Positions 16,757-26,855 of a stretch of DNA of 64,000 nt are shown here, piece after piece. Location: positions 62,001 through 126,000 of the forward strand of contig CBFHOH010000007.1 in NCBI GenBank assembly GCA_965657335.1, written 5' to 3'. A program made the translations under genes and the position numbers. The notes beneath the pieces were generated by a model. It was not told the DNA's origin, made no database searches, and saw nothing but the letters and a program-made list of their open reading frames with translations. Source of the DNA: UBA4582 sp965657335. Its GTDB lineage: Bacteria; Pseudomonadota; Gammaproteobacteria; Pseudomonadales; Azotimanducaceae. The stretch's first letter is position 1, and each line of letters begins with the position of its first letter.

Positions 16757-18980
16757 GTTTTACCTCGGGAATAATGCGGTTGTTCCTGTGTGAACCCAAT
16801 CCCGAATAGCTGTCTGTTTCTGTGAACCACGTCTGGGCGCAAAACGGTGTATCTTTCTCGCTTGGATCAAGAGAGCGTTTCCACTCTCCGTCCTCACCTA
16901 ATAGCCAAGATTGTTTTTGATCAAGCAGGTTGGCTTTCATGATTTGTTCAAGCACCTGTTTTCTCACAGTTGCCTCCAGTAAAGGCACCATGATTTCAAC
17001 CCTTTCATCGAGATTTCTCTCCATTAAATCAGCAGATGCGAGATAGATCTCGGCACCTTCACTCGACATTTCTGTGCCGTTTGCAAAACAGTAGATGCGT
17101 GAATGCTCGAGGAAGCGGCCAACAATGCTTTTAACTTTGATGCGACTGCTCATGTTGGCAACGCCGGGACGCAGGCTGCAGTGCCGCCTAACGACAAGCT
17201 CGATGTTCACGCCAGCCTCTGAAGCGCTATAAAGTTTTTTAATCAGGTCTGGGTCTGTCAGGGAATTCACTTTTAGCCATATTTGTGCGTGTTTGCCTTT
17301 TCTTGCATTTTCTATTTCCCTGTCTATGTTCCGATATAATTTTTCTCGAAGTTGAAATGGCGCCATTGCGAGTACTTCAGGTGCAACGAATGTTTCGCTG
17401 GTGATGTAATTGAGCACTCGGTTTGCATCCCGACACAGCGGTTCGTTGTTCGTAAAAAATGACAAGTCCGTATAGATTTTTGCATTATCAGGATGATAGT
17501 TGCCGGTGCCGAAGTGACTGTAAATGGCAAGTTTATCCTCCTCTTGTCGCGTAATGACGGTGAGCTTGCTATGTATTTTCAGCCCGACAATGCCATAAAG
17601 GATTTGTACGCCGGCATCTTCAAGGCGTTTAGCCAATGCAACATTTGATTGTTCGTTATCTCTTGCTTCAAGCTCAATGACAGCGACGACGGTTTTACCT
17701 CTTGCTGCAGCTTCGACGAGGGCGTTGACAATCGGAGAGTCGTTACTGGTTCGATAAAGCGTTTGCTTGATAGAAAGGACCTTGTCATCGACCGCGGCTT
17801 GCTCGAGAAAACGAACAACAACATCAAAACTTTCGAACGGCCAATGCACGAGTAGATCTTTTTCTTTGATCGCTTTAAAACAGTCATTGTTGTAATCCAG
17901 CATCCGCTGTGGGTATCTGGCCCGGTGCGGCGGAAACACTAATGCGGGAAATCTGTTGCTATCGATCAGGTCTGAGATTTGTGACAACCCTGGCATGGCC
18001 TCGATAATAAAAGAGCGTGTTCCAACAGATCGACGCTGCAATTCGAGCATGCCAAGCTCTTTATCGCCAATGAGCCCAAGGTGACGGCCGATAAACCGCA
18101 GATTAGATTCAGACAGCTGATGTACTTTGAGCCGAATGACGTTCGCCTTATGGCGCTTGCTTAAACCTGATTCAACGATTGACCTTAAATCGGCGGAGCG
18201 CTCTTTCTTTGCGAGATCATTGTCGCGAAGTATCTGGAACGTGCCGCTGCTCAGTATCGTGGTATTTGGTAGCAGTAGGTCGCTCATTTCCTGCAGGATG
18301 TCTTCAAGCACTACATAGCGGGTGTTCTTGTCCATGACGGAAATGAAACGTGGCAGGTTGTCCGGTACCGGAATTAAGATATGGGAATCTGCCAGCTGAA
18401 GAATTACGCACATGCCGCCGCTGGGAATATAGGGAAAAGGGTGCTCTTCATCCAACGTGAACGGCGTTAGCACCGGCAATATTTGGATTTGGAAGTAATT
18501 GGCCAACCATTCAGCTTCTTCGTTGGTAAGATTAGCGGGCTCTGTAATTGAGATGCCGATAGCCTGCAATTCTGTTTTTTGGGATTGCCAAATAGTCTCC
18601 TGCATTTTCATTAAGCTATCAGCGCGCACGCCAATAGCATGTAATTGTTGCTCGGGCGTTAATCCATCAATGCTCGATACTAGCACCCGTTGACTGACCA
18701 AACGGCTTAGTTTGGCGACGCGTACCGTGTAAAACTGATCCAACACCGCCACGGAGATCGCGAGAAATCGTACTCTTTCAAACAGCGGAACTTGAGGGTT
18801 GTCGGCCTCTTCTACCACGCGTTGGATAAACTGAAGATCAGATAACTCCCGGTTTAGATATCTCGCATCAGATTTCTCAGTGTGATTAGATTTGGCTGGC
18901 GAAGAATCGCGGCGTATTGTTTTTTTTGTGTCCGGTACGGGTCGTAGTTTGCGCCATATTTTACTAATGATTTCAGACAT
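16749..18980 (-). CDS. ppk1: Polyphosphate kinase 1
   Basis: Reversibly transfers the gamma phosphate of ATP to polyphosphate. 743 residues, with a basic N-terminal extension of about 40 residues before YLNRELSDLQFIQRV. The phospho-accepting histidine region is GLKIHSKL, and the second conserved histidine is in YSHFGTGNYHPD; both match the E. coli pair spaced by 19. CSLRPG and VKSIVGRFLEHSRI complete the phospholipase-D-like catalytic domains. It is preceded by a secreted phosphatase gene (6-base gap) and followed by an overlapping secreted protein gene. Confidence 0.95.
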   Translation of the reverse strand: MSEIISKIWRKLRPVPDTKKTIRRDSSPAKSNHTEKSDARYLNRELSDLQFIQRVVEEADNPQVPLFERVRFLAISVAVLDQFYTVRVAKLSRLVSQRVLVSSIDGLTPEQQLHAIGVRADSLMKMQETIWQSQKTELQAIGISITEPANLTNEEAEWLANYFQIQILPVLTPFTLDEEHPFPYIPSGGMCVILQLADSHILIPVPDNLPRFISVMDKNTRYVVLEDILQEMSDLLLPNTTILSSGTFQILRDNDLAKKERSADLRSIVESGLSKRHKANVIRLKVHQLSESNLRFIGRHLGLIGDKELGMLELQRRSVGTRSFIIEAMPGLSQISDLIDSNRFPALVFPPHRARYPQRMLDYNNDCFKAIKEKDLLVHWPFESFDVVVRFLEQAAVDDKVLSIKQTLYRTSNDSPIVNALVEAAARGKTVVAVIELEARDNEQSNVALAKRLEDAGVQILYGIVGLKIHSKLTVITRQEEDKLAIYSHFGTGNYHPDNAKIYTDLSFFTNNEPLCRDANRVLNYITSETFVAPEVLAMAPFQLREKLYRNIDREIENARKGKHAQIWLKVNSLTDPDLIKKLYSASEAGVNIELVVRRHCSLRPGVANMSSRIKVKSIVGRFLEHSRIYCFANGTEMSSEGAEIYLASADLMERNLDERVEIMVPLLEATVRKQVLEQIMKANLLDQKQSWLLGEDGEWKRSLDPSEKDTPFCAQTWFTETDSYSGLGSHRNNRIIPEVKHA

Positions 18981-18986
18981 GGTTTT

Positions 18987-20090
18987 TTATTCTTCTACCG
19001 GCTTACGATGGTTGTTGTCTATTAACGTGAGCTTCTCTAGATACGCTGGCTTATCATCGTCGTTAGATGGAATAAGCACTTTTTCCCCTCGGTGGATCGC
19101 ATAATACTCATTATCCTCGATGAGAAGCGATGCGCGTCCACCGCTGTAAGCGCGACTTAACCCAACATCTGCTTGTATCACCCTTCTGCCTAGTCTTGGA
19201 AGTATACGAGAGGGTGTGGGTGTATGCGCTATCACAATGGTATCTACGTCATAATAGGTGAGCATTTTTTTCAACGGCTCTAGTTCTATTTCTGCCGGGT
19301 GCAGTGCCAAACCGCGATACCAGAGGGGGCCGCTATCGTCGATTATGGCGTCTTCATTAGAGCGTCGAAGATACCGACGAACTCTGGTGTTTATCTCTTT
19401 TAATGGTAGTGGTGCCTGATGCGGGGAGAGTCCGCCATGTACAAACAGGGTACGATTTATTTTGATAGCAGTATTATGACTTTTGATCCATTCAAAGAAT
19501 TCGCCTTCTGGTGCCCATAATAGTCGGTGCTCGACAAAGCCGAGAGGATAGCGTTTTTCCAGTGCTGGTCTTCGGGCTTCGCCGACATTTGCTGCCGCAG
19601 GGTTTTCTTCATCGAGGTATTCAATCATCTCTGTAATGTAATTCTTTTGCAGTCTCGCTGATTTTCTGCTCGCCAGGGCGGTGAACTCGCCGGGGTGGAC
19701 ATAGCGCAGATCTCCATCGACATTCATGATTTCATGGTTTCCAATTAGGGCGTGGACATAGCCCTTTTTTCTGCGTGCTTGTCTTTGCAGCTTCTTCATG
19801 TGCCGCATGATTTTCAGAGAATCTGGCCCGCGGTCTGGCAGGTCGCCCATCTGCACGAGGTGTGTCTCTCCGCCTGACCAGTTGAGTTGGGTATCTATGA
19901 GTCCGCTGTCTTTCAGGACCGTTAGGTATTGTTCGAAGTCGCCGTGAATATCTCCGATGGCGACTACGCGGGCGACATCACGCCAGACATCTTTCCCCCA
20001 GGCAGGAACGGCGGATGTCGTCACAACAACACAAAGAATAATAGCTGCAAGGAAGTGCTGTTTTGGCGGCTGACTTTTCATCGACATCAC
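18987..20090 (-). CDS. Secreted Shewanella-like (PPP family) metallophosphatase
   Basis: 367 residues with a signal peptide (LAAIILCVVVTTSAVPAWG). All PPP/calcineurin-type metal motifs are visible: GDIHGDFEQY, GDLPDRGPDS, GNHEIMN and late histidines in HGGLSPHQ and AHTPTPS. It resembles Shewanella-like protein phosphatases and probably works in the periplasm. First gene of the ppk operon. The first codon is GTG; ATG codons at 20087 and 20081 are equally possible starts. Confidence 0.85.
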   Translation of the reverse strand: MMSMKSQPPKQHFLAAIILCVVVTTSAVPAWGKDVWRDVARVVAIGDIHGDFEQYLTVLKDSGLIDTQLNWSGGETHLVQMGDLPDRGPDSLKIMRHMKKLQRQARRKKGYVHALIGNHEIMNVDGDLRYVHPGEFTALASRKSARLQKNYITEMIEYLDEENPAAANVGEARRPALEKRYPLGFVEHRLLWAPEGEFFEWIKSHNTAIKINRTLFVHGGLSPHQAPLPLKEINTRVRRYLRRSNEDAIIDDSGPLWYRGLALHPAEIELEPLKKMLTYYDVDTIVIAHTPTPSRILPRLGRRVIQADVGLSRAYSGGRASLLIEDNEYYAIHRGEKVLIPSNDDDKPAYLEKLTLIDNNHRKPVEE

Positions 20091-20225
20091 TGCTCGGGGA
20101 TTTGAACCTTACGTGTTTGAATTTGATCTCCCATTTGATCAAAAGAGAGTTGGGCCTGCAATGGAAAAAATAGGCACGAATTAATGTATTATCCTTACAA
20201 TTAACTTTTGGAAGATCGCAAAATC

Positions 20226-21638
20226 ATGCAGCAACCAGTAGACGAATCTGGCAACATCAGCGCGCCGAGCGTCGTTGCCCAACCGGTATCTGTCACCCGC
20301 AAGATGGCTGCTTCACTGCCAAGACTTCGAGAGATGGCGGCGAGTAAAGGTTTGAAAATGCATCACTTGGGTGCCGGTTATCCTCATCCTGAGGTGACTG
20401 ACCCTCGAGCATTCCTTGCGCATAAAGCTCGCTATTATCAGCATCTTGCAGATAACGAAGGCATCAACGACCCGAACCAATTACCTGAGTATTTACGCGA
20501 ATCATTTTCTTACACCGATACACTGGGCCCAAAAAGTGTGCGTGAAAAATTCAGTCAAGTGTACGGTGCTGACTGGCGAGTAAAGATGGATCCGGATCTG
20601 CTGGTGCCGACTGTTGGTGCGACCGGAGGTATCAGCTTGCTATGTTCTCTGTTTGAACGCTCTGGTGAGCCGCTGGCCTTTATTACTGACGCACCAACCT
20701 ATGCAGGATTTCTGGCTAGGGCAAGTTTGGGGCACCAGACAGAAATTTACAGTGTGGAAATGGACGCGGAAGGCCCGTTGATCGCATCATTACGAACGCA
20801 GATTGAGCAAGCACGTACGGATGGTCGATTCGTACCTTTTTACTACACGGTGCCGGACGGACACAATCCAGCCGGTTTCAGCTTTAGTCAGGCGCGACGC
20901 GAAGCGATACTGGAAGTGATGCGGGAATACGGGTTACTGGTCGTTGAAGATGCGCCCTATATTTACATTAACTATGCTGATGAAGCCGCAAGACCCCAAT
21001 CGTTTCTGTCACTGGCGCCTGAGCAATCGGTTCATTTGTTCACGGGCTCAAAAATTGGATTTCCGGGGCCTCGAGTGGGTTTTCTTTACAGTGAGGCTGT
21101 AATGGATATCAGCGGCGGTCAAACAGCTACGCTCAAGGACTTAATCGTAACCGAGGCGAGTAGTGACATCTTGTTTCAGAACCCGGAGGCGCTCTATGGT
21201 ATGGAAGCCTTATTACACGACGAGAATATGGCGTTGCGAGATTCTCTGTGGCCGGTTGCGGAGGACAAGTTGGCTGTGTATCGAGAAAATCGGCAAATCA
21301 TGCTCGATGGATTTGAGCGAGAGCTAAGCAAACATGCTGACAAGTTCACATGGACGCATCCCGGTGCCGGGTTCTTTACCGTGTTTACCTTCTTAGGTGT
21401 CGGCATTAGATGTGATGAGCGTTTTGTAAGTAGTCTTGCCGCTGACTACGGTATTGTTGTCATACCTATGTATCCGTTTTATCCAGACGACGCAAAGCGC
21501 CGTAACCCGCAAGCCGGACTAAACCAGTTGCGTTTGTCTTTTTGTTTTAGCGAAAGTCAGGGTGAAGCCAGACGAAAAGATCTGAAAGAATCCGTTCAGG
21601 CTTTTTGCGATGCAGTAAAGCAAATCGCCGATGTTTAG
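20226..21638 (+). CDS. PLP-dependent class I/II aminotransferase
   Basis: A 470-residue fold-type I aminotransferase. The PLP-lysine stretch is FTGSKIGFPGPRVG. DGHNPAG and VVEDAPYIYI carry the conserved Asn and Asp. It resembles the 2-aminoadipate/MocR-type aminotransferases but lacks a GntR domain. The frame opens with TTG at 20208; ATG at 20226 with GGAAG about 12 bases upstream is the better start. The stop overlaps the stop of the convergent gene by 4 bases. Substrate unknown. Confidence 0.85.
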   Translation: MQQPVDESGNISAPSVVAQPVSVTRKMAASLPRLREMAASKGLKMHHLGAGYPHPEVTDPRAFLAHKARYYQHLADNEGINDPNQLPEYLRESFSYTDTLGPKSVREKFSQVYGADWRVKMDPDLLVPTVGATGGISLLCSLFERSGEPLAFITDAPTYAGFLARASLGHQTEIYSVEMDAEGPLIASLRTQIEQARTDGRFVPFYYTVPDGHNPAGFSFSQARREAILEVMREYGLLVVEDAPYIYINYADEAARPQSFLSLAPEQSVHLFTGSKIGFPGPRVGFLYSEAVMDISGGQTATLKDLIVTEASSDILFQNPEALYGMEALLHDENMALRDSLWPVAEDKLAVYRENRQIMLDGFERELSKHADKFTWTHPGAGFFTVFTFLGVGIRCDERFVSSLAADYGIVVIPMYPFYPDDAKRRNPQAGLNQLRLSFCFSESQGEARRKDLKESVQAFCDAVKQIADV

Positions 21639-22063
21639 TGATCTGGCTCGGAGTCTGTTGAAGACACTGAGCCTTTTCCCTCGGACGCTGGTTTTTCCTC
21701 GCTGAGGTCATTCAGAACAGAGGTGAGCTCATTACGAAGCCTGCGAACAATCTCGTGGGAATACTCTTTCACCAGCGAGTTAACAACCTCAGTTGCCTGA
21801 GTGTGTAACGCTTCTTCGTTAATCTGATTGTCGTTGTCCGGATTGACGGCATAGGAATGGATGGGGTCACCAAATAAATCTGTAGCCAGTGGTTTGTCGA
21901 GTGGGTCCAGATCGGGTGTGATGTGCTTCTGCCCGCGTTTGCTTTTCTGACCAGCCTCTGACGTTGTGCTAAGCGGGTCAACGACATCTTCGAGCAACGG
22001 TATTTGTGAGGGTGGGGTTGTGGTCTGCTCGCCTTTTTTCTGCGGGTCTTCAATGTTAGACAT
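21635..22063 (-). CDS. Small acidic protein downstream of holC
   Basis: 142 residues, hydrophilic, with proline/threonine-rich N-terminus (IPLLEDVVDPLS) and a predicted helical segment VNSLVKEYSHEIVRRLRNEL. No known domain was recognised. The start at 22063 overlaps the holC stop by 8 bases. A similarly placed hypothetical gene lies between holC and valS in Pseudomonas, which suggests a conserved companion of holC. The upstream in-frame codons belong to the holC region and are not used. Confidence 0.65.
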   Translation of the reverse strand: MSNIEDPQKKGEQTTTPPSQIPLLEDVVDPLSTTSEAGQKSKRGQKHITPDLDPLDKPLATDLFGDPIHSYAVNPDNDNQINEEALHTQATEVVNSLVKEYSHEIVRRLRNELTSVLNDLSEEKPASEGKGSVSSTDSEPDH

Positions 22064-22502
22064 TTTCGCTTGCCGGGGGCTGACCCACTTTATTGTATTT
22101 GATCTCGTATCCACGATCTTTATAGAACTTGTAGTTCTCTCGGGCCGCCTCGCGGCTTTCCGTATTAAGAGGTACAACCTCCGCAACGCGCTCGAATCGG
22201 CTGAAAAAATCTGGTACTGAGCCTGACAGATTGATTAACACCTCGCGGTGGGTGTTAGGCTCATTCATGACGCTACAGCCGATTCTGACAGGCGCTTCTT
22301 CATCAATGTTGTCGAGCGTGTGCGGAATAAAACTCTCTGGCCTGAAGTGCCAGAGCAAAGCGTCGATCTCTTTAGCTTGAGCCTCATTTTCGGTATGAAT
22401 ATGCACCTGATGACCCATGCGATAGATTTTAGCAATGAGGCGACAGCTGAATAACAGCGGCGCCTCTTGATTTTCTATTTGATAAAAATCTATCCTCGTC
22501 AT
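22056..22502 (-). CDS. holC: DNA polymerase III chi subunit
   Basis: 148 residues. Opening TRIDFYQIEN, central LDALLWHF-like text (DALLWHFRPESFIPH) and VLINLSG are typical of HolC, which links the clamp loader to single-strand-binding protein. It sits 7 bases downstream of pepA and overlaps the next gene, the usual gammaproteobacterial pepA-holC order. Confidence 0.88.
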   Translation of the reverse strand: MTRIDFYQIENQEAPLLFSCRLIAKIYRMGHQVHIHTENEAQAKEIDALLWHFRPESFIPHTLDNIDEEAPVRIGCSVMNEPNTHREVLINLSGSVPDFFSRFERVAEVVPLNTESREAARENYKFYKDRGYEIKYNKVGQPPASENV

Positions 22503-22509
22503 GGTCTGT

Positions 22510-24012
22510 TTATTTTACTTCCTGTGCTCGGTCGATGAGGTACTGGGTTAGCAACGCAACAGGTCGACCAGTTGACCCTTTGGCACTTCCAGCTGCCTTG
22601 TAGGCGACGCCGGCAATGTCGAGATGAGCCCATCGATATTTCTTAGTGAATCGGGCGAGAAAGCAAGCTGCTGTGACACTGCCCGCTTCGCGACCACCGA
22701 CATTGGTCATGTCAGCAAATGCACTGTTAAGTTGCGGCTGATATTCCTCCCAAAGTGGCATTCTCCAGACCCTGTCTCGGGTATTCTCGCCAGCTTTATT
22801 GATGTTGTCTGCGAGTTCGTCGTCGTTAGCGAAAAGGGCAGCGGGATGAGAACCCAGCGCCATGACGCAGGAACCGGTAAGTGTTGCGACATCAATCACC
22901 GTGGCTGGCTTGAACTTATCGACATAGGTTAGCGCATCGCACAGAACAAGTCGGCCCTCCGCGTCGGTATTAAGAATTTCAATTGTTTGTCCTGACATGC
23001 TTTTAACGATATCACCCGGGCGCGATGCGTTACCGGAAGGCATATTTTCTGCCGCAGCCAACACGCAAATCACATTGATCGGTAGTGCCAGCGCTGCGAC
23101 TGCGCGCATGGCGCCAAAAACGCTGGCAGCACCACACATGTCATAGGTCATCTCATGCATGCCCGCGGGGGGCTTTAAGCTAATGCCGCCCGTATCGAAG
23201 GTAATACCTTTTCCGACGAGCACATGGGGCGCTGCTTTTTTATTTTTTGCGCCTTTGTGCTCAATAATGATCATTTTGCCGGGCTGGTCGCTGCCCTGTG
23301 AGACCGAGAGAAATGAGCCCATGCCGAGTTTTTTCATGTCTTTTTCCTCAAGCACTTTTGTGGTGAGGGACTGATATTGCTTTGCTAGCAGCTTTGCCTG
23401 GTCTGCCAGATAAGTGGGCGTGCAGATGTTGGGAGGCATATTTCCAAGGTCTTTCGCATCATCGATCCCGGCCGAGATTGCACTTCCCTCGTTGATCGCT
23501 TTTTTGACCTTGCTGGCGCCAGACTTGGCAATAAGAAAGTCAATTGTTGCCGGTCCGCCTGCCGTTGCAGGTGCCTTGCCGCGCATCTCGGTAAACTTGT
23601 AAACACCGGCGGTGCTTTGCTCTACCAGCCGTCGTGCTTTCCAGGCGTCGGATTCTGTGCCTGCTTTGGCCTCAAGTAGGCAGCATAATGCATTTTTGGC
23701 AGAGCTTTTGCTCAATGCCGCTATCATGGCTTTTGCAACCAGCAAAAACTTGGGGCCATCTGTGGTTTCAATATTTCCTAGACCAACGATGAGTACTCTC
23801 GGCGAAGTCACGTTGGGCACGTCGTGTAACATCAGGGTTTGCCCTATCTTTCCATTCATGTCACCACGACTCAGCACCTTCTTAATAAAACCTTTACTGG
23901 CTTTGTCGAGTGAAGTGGCGGAATCGGAAAATGAATCGTTCTCATAAACACCCACTATCACGCATTGGTTGCGGGCTTTTTCCGGGATTCCTGATTTGGT
24001 ACCGAATTGCAT
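22510..24012 (-). CDS. pepA: Leucyl aminopeptidase (M17)
   Basis: A cytosolic zinc/manganese aminopeptidase, 500 residues from the chosen start. Motifs: VGKGITFDTGGISLKP, MTYDMCGAASV and the M17 signature NTDAEGRL. ATG at 24012 gives the usual N-terminus MQFGTKSG and is preceded by AGGAG at good distance; the longer frame from 24030 is less likely. In gammaproteobacteria PepA can also bind DNA. Divergent from lptF, as in Pseudomonas and E. coli. Confidence 0.95.
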   Translation of the reverse strand: MQFGTKSGIPEKARNQCVIVGVYENDSFSDSATSLDKASKGFIKKVLSRGDMNGKIGQTLMLHDVPNVTSPRVLIVGLGNIETTDGPKFLLVAKAMIAALSKSSAKNALCCLLEAKAGTESDAWKARRLVEQSTAGVYKFTEMRGKAPATAGGPATIDFLIAKSGASKVKKAINEGSAISAGIDDAKDLGNMPPNICTPTYLADQAKLLAKQYQSLTTKVLEEKDMKKLGMGSFLSVSQGSDQPGKMIIIEHKGAKNKKAAPHVLVGKGITFDTGGISLKPPAGMHEMTYDMCGAASVFGAMRAVAALALPINVICVLAAAENMPSGNASRPGDIVKSMSGQTIEILNTDAEGRLVLCDALTYVDKFKPATVIDVATLTGSCVMALGSHPAALFANDDELADNINKAGENTRDRVWRMPLWEEYQPQLNSAFADMTNVGGREAGSVTAACFLARFTKKYRWAHLDIAGVAYKAAGSAKGSTGRPVALLTQYLIDRAQEVK

Positions 24013-24134
24013 GCTGACTCCTAGAGACATTAGTATAAGTGAAGTGGATAATACAGCTTAAGCGACTGCGGGTCACATTAACGTGACACCGGTTCCACGT
24101 TTGATGGTCATTATTACGCCCAACGGATTTTACT

Positions 24135-25259
24135 TTGATTTTATATCGTTATTTTGCCAAAGAAATATTTGTCACCATGTTGTCGGTCGCGAGTGTTGTG
24201 CTTGTTATTTCGATGGGTTGGCGTTTTAGTGGTTACTTGAATGAGGCCGCAAGAGGCGTCATTAGTAGTGATGTGCTGTTTTTAATCATGGCCTATCGAT
24301 TGCCCGGATTTCTCGAGCTGATTGCGCCGGTCAGTTTTTTTCTGGCAATCATGCTCTCCTACGGTCGCCTGCACGTGGATAGCGAAATGGTTATTCTCGA
24401 AACCAGCGGGCTGAGCCCGGCGAAGCTGGTTGTGATGACGCTCATGTTATCGCTGGTCGTCATGATAGGTACGGCTTCCGTCACTCTCTGGTTTAAACCG
24501 CAAGGCGAGAAGAAGGTTGAGACGCTGCTAAAGGCACAACGGGACCTGACTGAATTTGACACGCTGGCGCCCGGTCGTTTCCAAACGCTTCGTTCAGGAA
24601 AGAGAGTGACTTATACAGAAAGCCTCTCAGATGACGGCGAGCTTAGAAACGTATTCATTAATGAGTACAAGGTGTCAAACGCGCACGGACCCAAGGATGT
24701 CGTCACGATTGTCGCAGAAAGAGGCGAAAACGTTGTCGATGAAACCGGTAATCGGTTCATTTTGCTCAAAAACGGTATGCGTTACAGCGGCGTGCCTGGT
24801 AGTGCCGATTATCAGGTCATTCAGTATGAAGAATACGGCCAGCTGGTGGCGAAGGCAAAGGCGCCAGCAATGAATCGACGCAGGGCTGCGATCCCAACCA
24901 TGGAATTATTTGGCATGGAAACCCTCACCCACGTGAGTGAATTGCATTGGCGTGTGTCTATTATTTTGATGATCCCAGTTATTGCAGTAATGGCGATTCC
25001 GTTGAGTCGAGTGAGTCCAAGGCAAGGACGGTTCACTCGTCTGGTGCCAGGGCTGATACTTTGCTTTCTCTACGTGATTTGTCTCTCAGCGGGTCGAGCG
25101 GCGATTGAAAAGGCACAACTACCGAAAGAGCCTGGTCTCTGGTGGATACACGGTATTTTTATTGCCCTTGTTATCAGCCTTTATCACATGGAAAAGGTAA
25201 CAGCACCTTTCCGAGCATTCGCCTCGCTGTTCAAGCGCCGGTCTGGAGCGAATAGCTAA
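24135..25259 (+). CDS. lptF: LPS export ABC transporter permease LptF
   Basis: Inner-membrane component of the LptB2FG machine that pulls lipopolysaccharide from the membrane. 374 residues, three helices on each side of a periplasmic beta-jellyroll domain (for instance TLAPGRFQTL). The start is TTG with GGA at 24125-24127; the N-terminus MILYRYFAKEIFVTML matches the family. Its stop overlaps the lptG start (TAATG). Confidence 0.95.
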   Translation: MILYRYFAKEIFVTMLSVASVVLVISMGWRFSGYLNEAARGVISSDVLFLIMAYRLPGFLELIAPVSFFLAIMLSYGRLHVDSEMVILETSGLSPAKLVVMTLMLSLVVMIGTASVTLWFKPQGEKKVETLLKAQRDLTEFDTLAPGRFQTLRSGKRVTYTESLSDDGELRNVFINEYKVSNAHGPKDVVTIVAERGENVVDETGNRFILLKNGMRYSGVPGSADYQVIQYEEYGQLVAKAKAPAMNRRRAAIPTMELFGMETLTHVSELHWRVSIILMIPVIAVMAIPLSRVSPRQGRFTRLVPGLILCFLYVICLSAGRAAIEKAQLPKEPGLWWIHGIFIALVISLYHMEKVTAPFRAFASLFKRRSGANS

Positions 25260-26338
25260 TGAAGCAGCTCGATCTGTATGTAGCAAAAACCGTCGGCATG
25301 ACGATGTTGTTAGGCGAGCTTGGTTTGTTGGGTATCCTGACGATATTCACGTTTCTAGAGCAGGTCGAGGACATGGAGAATAACTATGCGCTCGTTAATG
25401 TCATTGAATTTGTGATCTACAGTATGCCAAGAATGTTTTACGAGGTTATCCCGTACTCAGCCCTTATTGGGTGCCTCACAGGGTTGGGATTACTCGCGAA
25501 CAATAGCGAAATTGTGGTGATGCGGGCAGCGGGAGTTTCCACTTGGTCCTTGTCTCTGAGTGCCATGAAGCCAACAATTTTGCTCGTGTTGATAGGACTA
25601 TTAGTCGGTGAGTACGTCCTGCCAGATGTTGAAAGGATTGCGCGTAACGAACGTTTGAAAGCATTGTCATCTGAAAGCCAAATTACCCCGCAATTTGGTT
25701 TTTGGTATCGTGAAGGCAATATTTTCATGCATTTCGATGAGGTGGGTCAGGATGGTAGTCTTGAAGGGGTATCACACTATTACTTTGACGATGAGCAGCG
25801 AATGACCCGCAGTTTGTTTGCTAAGCACGGGACCTTTCACGGCGCGGGTGGTGATCAGACTTACTGGCAATTGGACGACGTCATCGTGACGGATTTTCAA
25901 GCTGGCAGAACTCAAGCGAGCCGTGTCGACTCGGTGCGATGGGATAGTCGTTTGGGGCCAGAACTACTGAGTACGGAGATTTTGGTTCAGCCGGATAAAA
26001 TGTCTATCGGTGAACTCATTGATAAGATCGAATACATGAAAGAGCAGGGGCTCAATAGCGGCAAATTTGAACTTGGGTTCTGGAAAAAAGTTCTCCAACC
26101 GCTTGCCACAATAGGGCTGGTCTTTGTCGCGATTTCTTTTATATTTGGACCGCTGCGGGAATCTACTATGGGTATGCGCGTGATCATGGGGTTGGTCATT
26201 GGTATCCTGTTTAAGTTTGTTCAGGACTTGTTGTCGCCCGCAAGTATGGTGTTTGGCTTTTCTCCCATAATAGCAATCATCATTCCAATCGCGATTTGCT
26301 TCATTGTCGGCTATCCGCTGATGCGAAGAGCGAGCTAG
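25259..26338 (+). CDS. lptG: LPS export ABC transporter permease LptG
   Basis: Partner of LptF, 359 residues, with six predicted membrane helices and a periplasmic domain. MKQLDLYVAKTVGM, PRMFYEVIPYSALIG and the end FIVGYPLMRR are typical. Translationally coupled to lptF. It converges on the RDD gene with only 10 bases between stops. Confidence 0.95.
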   Translation: MKQLDLYVAKTVGMTMLLGELGLLGILTIFTFLEQVEDMENNYALVNVIEFVIYSMPRMFYEVIPYSALIGCLTGLGLLANNSEIVVMRAAGVSTWSLSLSAMKPTILLVLIGLLVGEYVLPDVERIARNERLKALSSESQITPQFGFWYREGNIFMHFDEVGQDGSLEGVSHYYFDDEQRMTRSLFAKHGTFHGAGGDQTYWQLDDVIVTDFQAGRTQASRVDSVRWDSRLGPELLSTEILVQPDKMSIGELIDKIEYMKEQGLNSGKFELGFWKKVLQPLATIGLVFVAISFIFGPLRESTMGMRVIMGLVIGILFKFVQDLLSPASMVFGFSPIIAIIIPIAICFIVGYPLMRRAS

Positions 26339-26348
26339 CGCTCAAACA

Positions 26349-26855
26349 CTAGTCCGGTAGGACTTCATCGCGACGATCAAGTTTTTCTGACGCGTAGGGC
26401 TTCTGACCGATATAAACGACTTTTGAGCCTGACCAGACATCGTGTAGCGCGAGATGTTTTTTATTAATCAGCGCCCAAAACATGCCGGCGCCCAGTGGCA
26501 TCATAGAAAGAGTCGCGCAAACAAAGCGTATCAACGCTTCTTTAGCGTTCATGATCTCTCCGTTGCTGTTTACCGCTCGAATTTTCCAGACCTGCATACC
26601 CAGTGATTGACCCTTTACTAGCCAGAAATAAAAGTAGAACAGAAACATTTCCAGATAACATATCAACTGCACCCAGACGGTGGACAGCGGTTCTTGCTCT
26701 GGCAAACGACGGTCTACGGGCGCGGAGTCGCCGAATACCATCAGCAAGATAGACCCGGTGACAGCCCAAAGCGCAAACAGTAAAAAGAAATCATAAGTCT
26801 GTGCCGCTAGCCTGCGACGAAGACTGGCGTTAGGAAATTCTTGTTCAATGACCAT
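26349..26855 (-). CDS. RDD family membrane protein
   Basis: 168 residues. RRLAAQTYDFFLLF is the N-terminal Arg-Asp region that names the family, followed by three helices (SILLMVFG, QLICYLEMFLFYFYFWLVKG, ATLSMMPLGAGMFWALI). QSLGMQVWKIRAV is also typical. Function unknown; RDD proteins have been linked to ion transport. Monocistronic. Confidence 0.88.
   Translation of the reverse strand: MVIEQEFPNASLRRRLAAQTYDFFLLFALWAVTGSILLMVFGDSAPVDRRLPEQEPLSTVWVQLICYLEMFLFYFYFWLVKGQSLGMQVWKIRAVNSNGEIMNAKEALIRFVCATLSMMPLGAGMFWALINKKHLALHDVWSGSKVVYIGQKPYASEKLDRRDEVLPD

Noticed and set aside
20095..20112. tRNA-like GGTTCAAATCC on the minus strand
   Set aside because: The bases on either side cannot form the T stem and no acceptor or anticodon arm is nearby.
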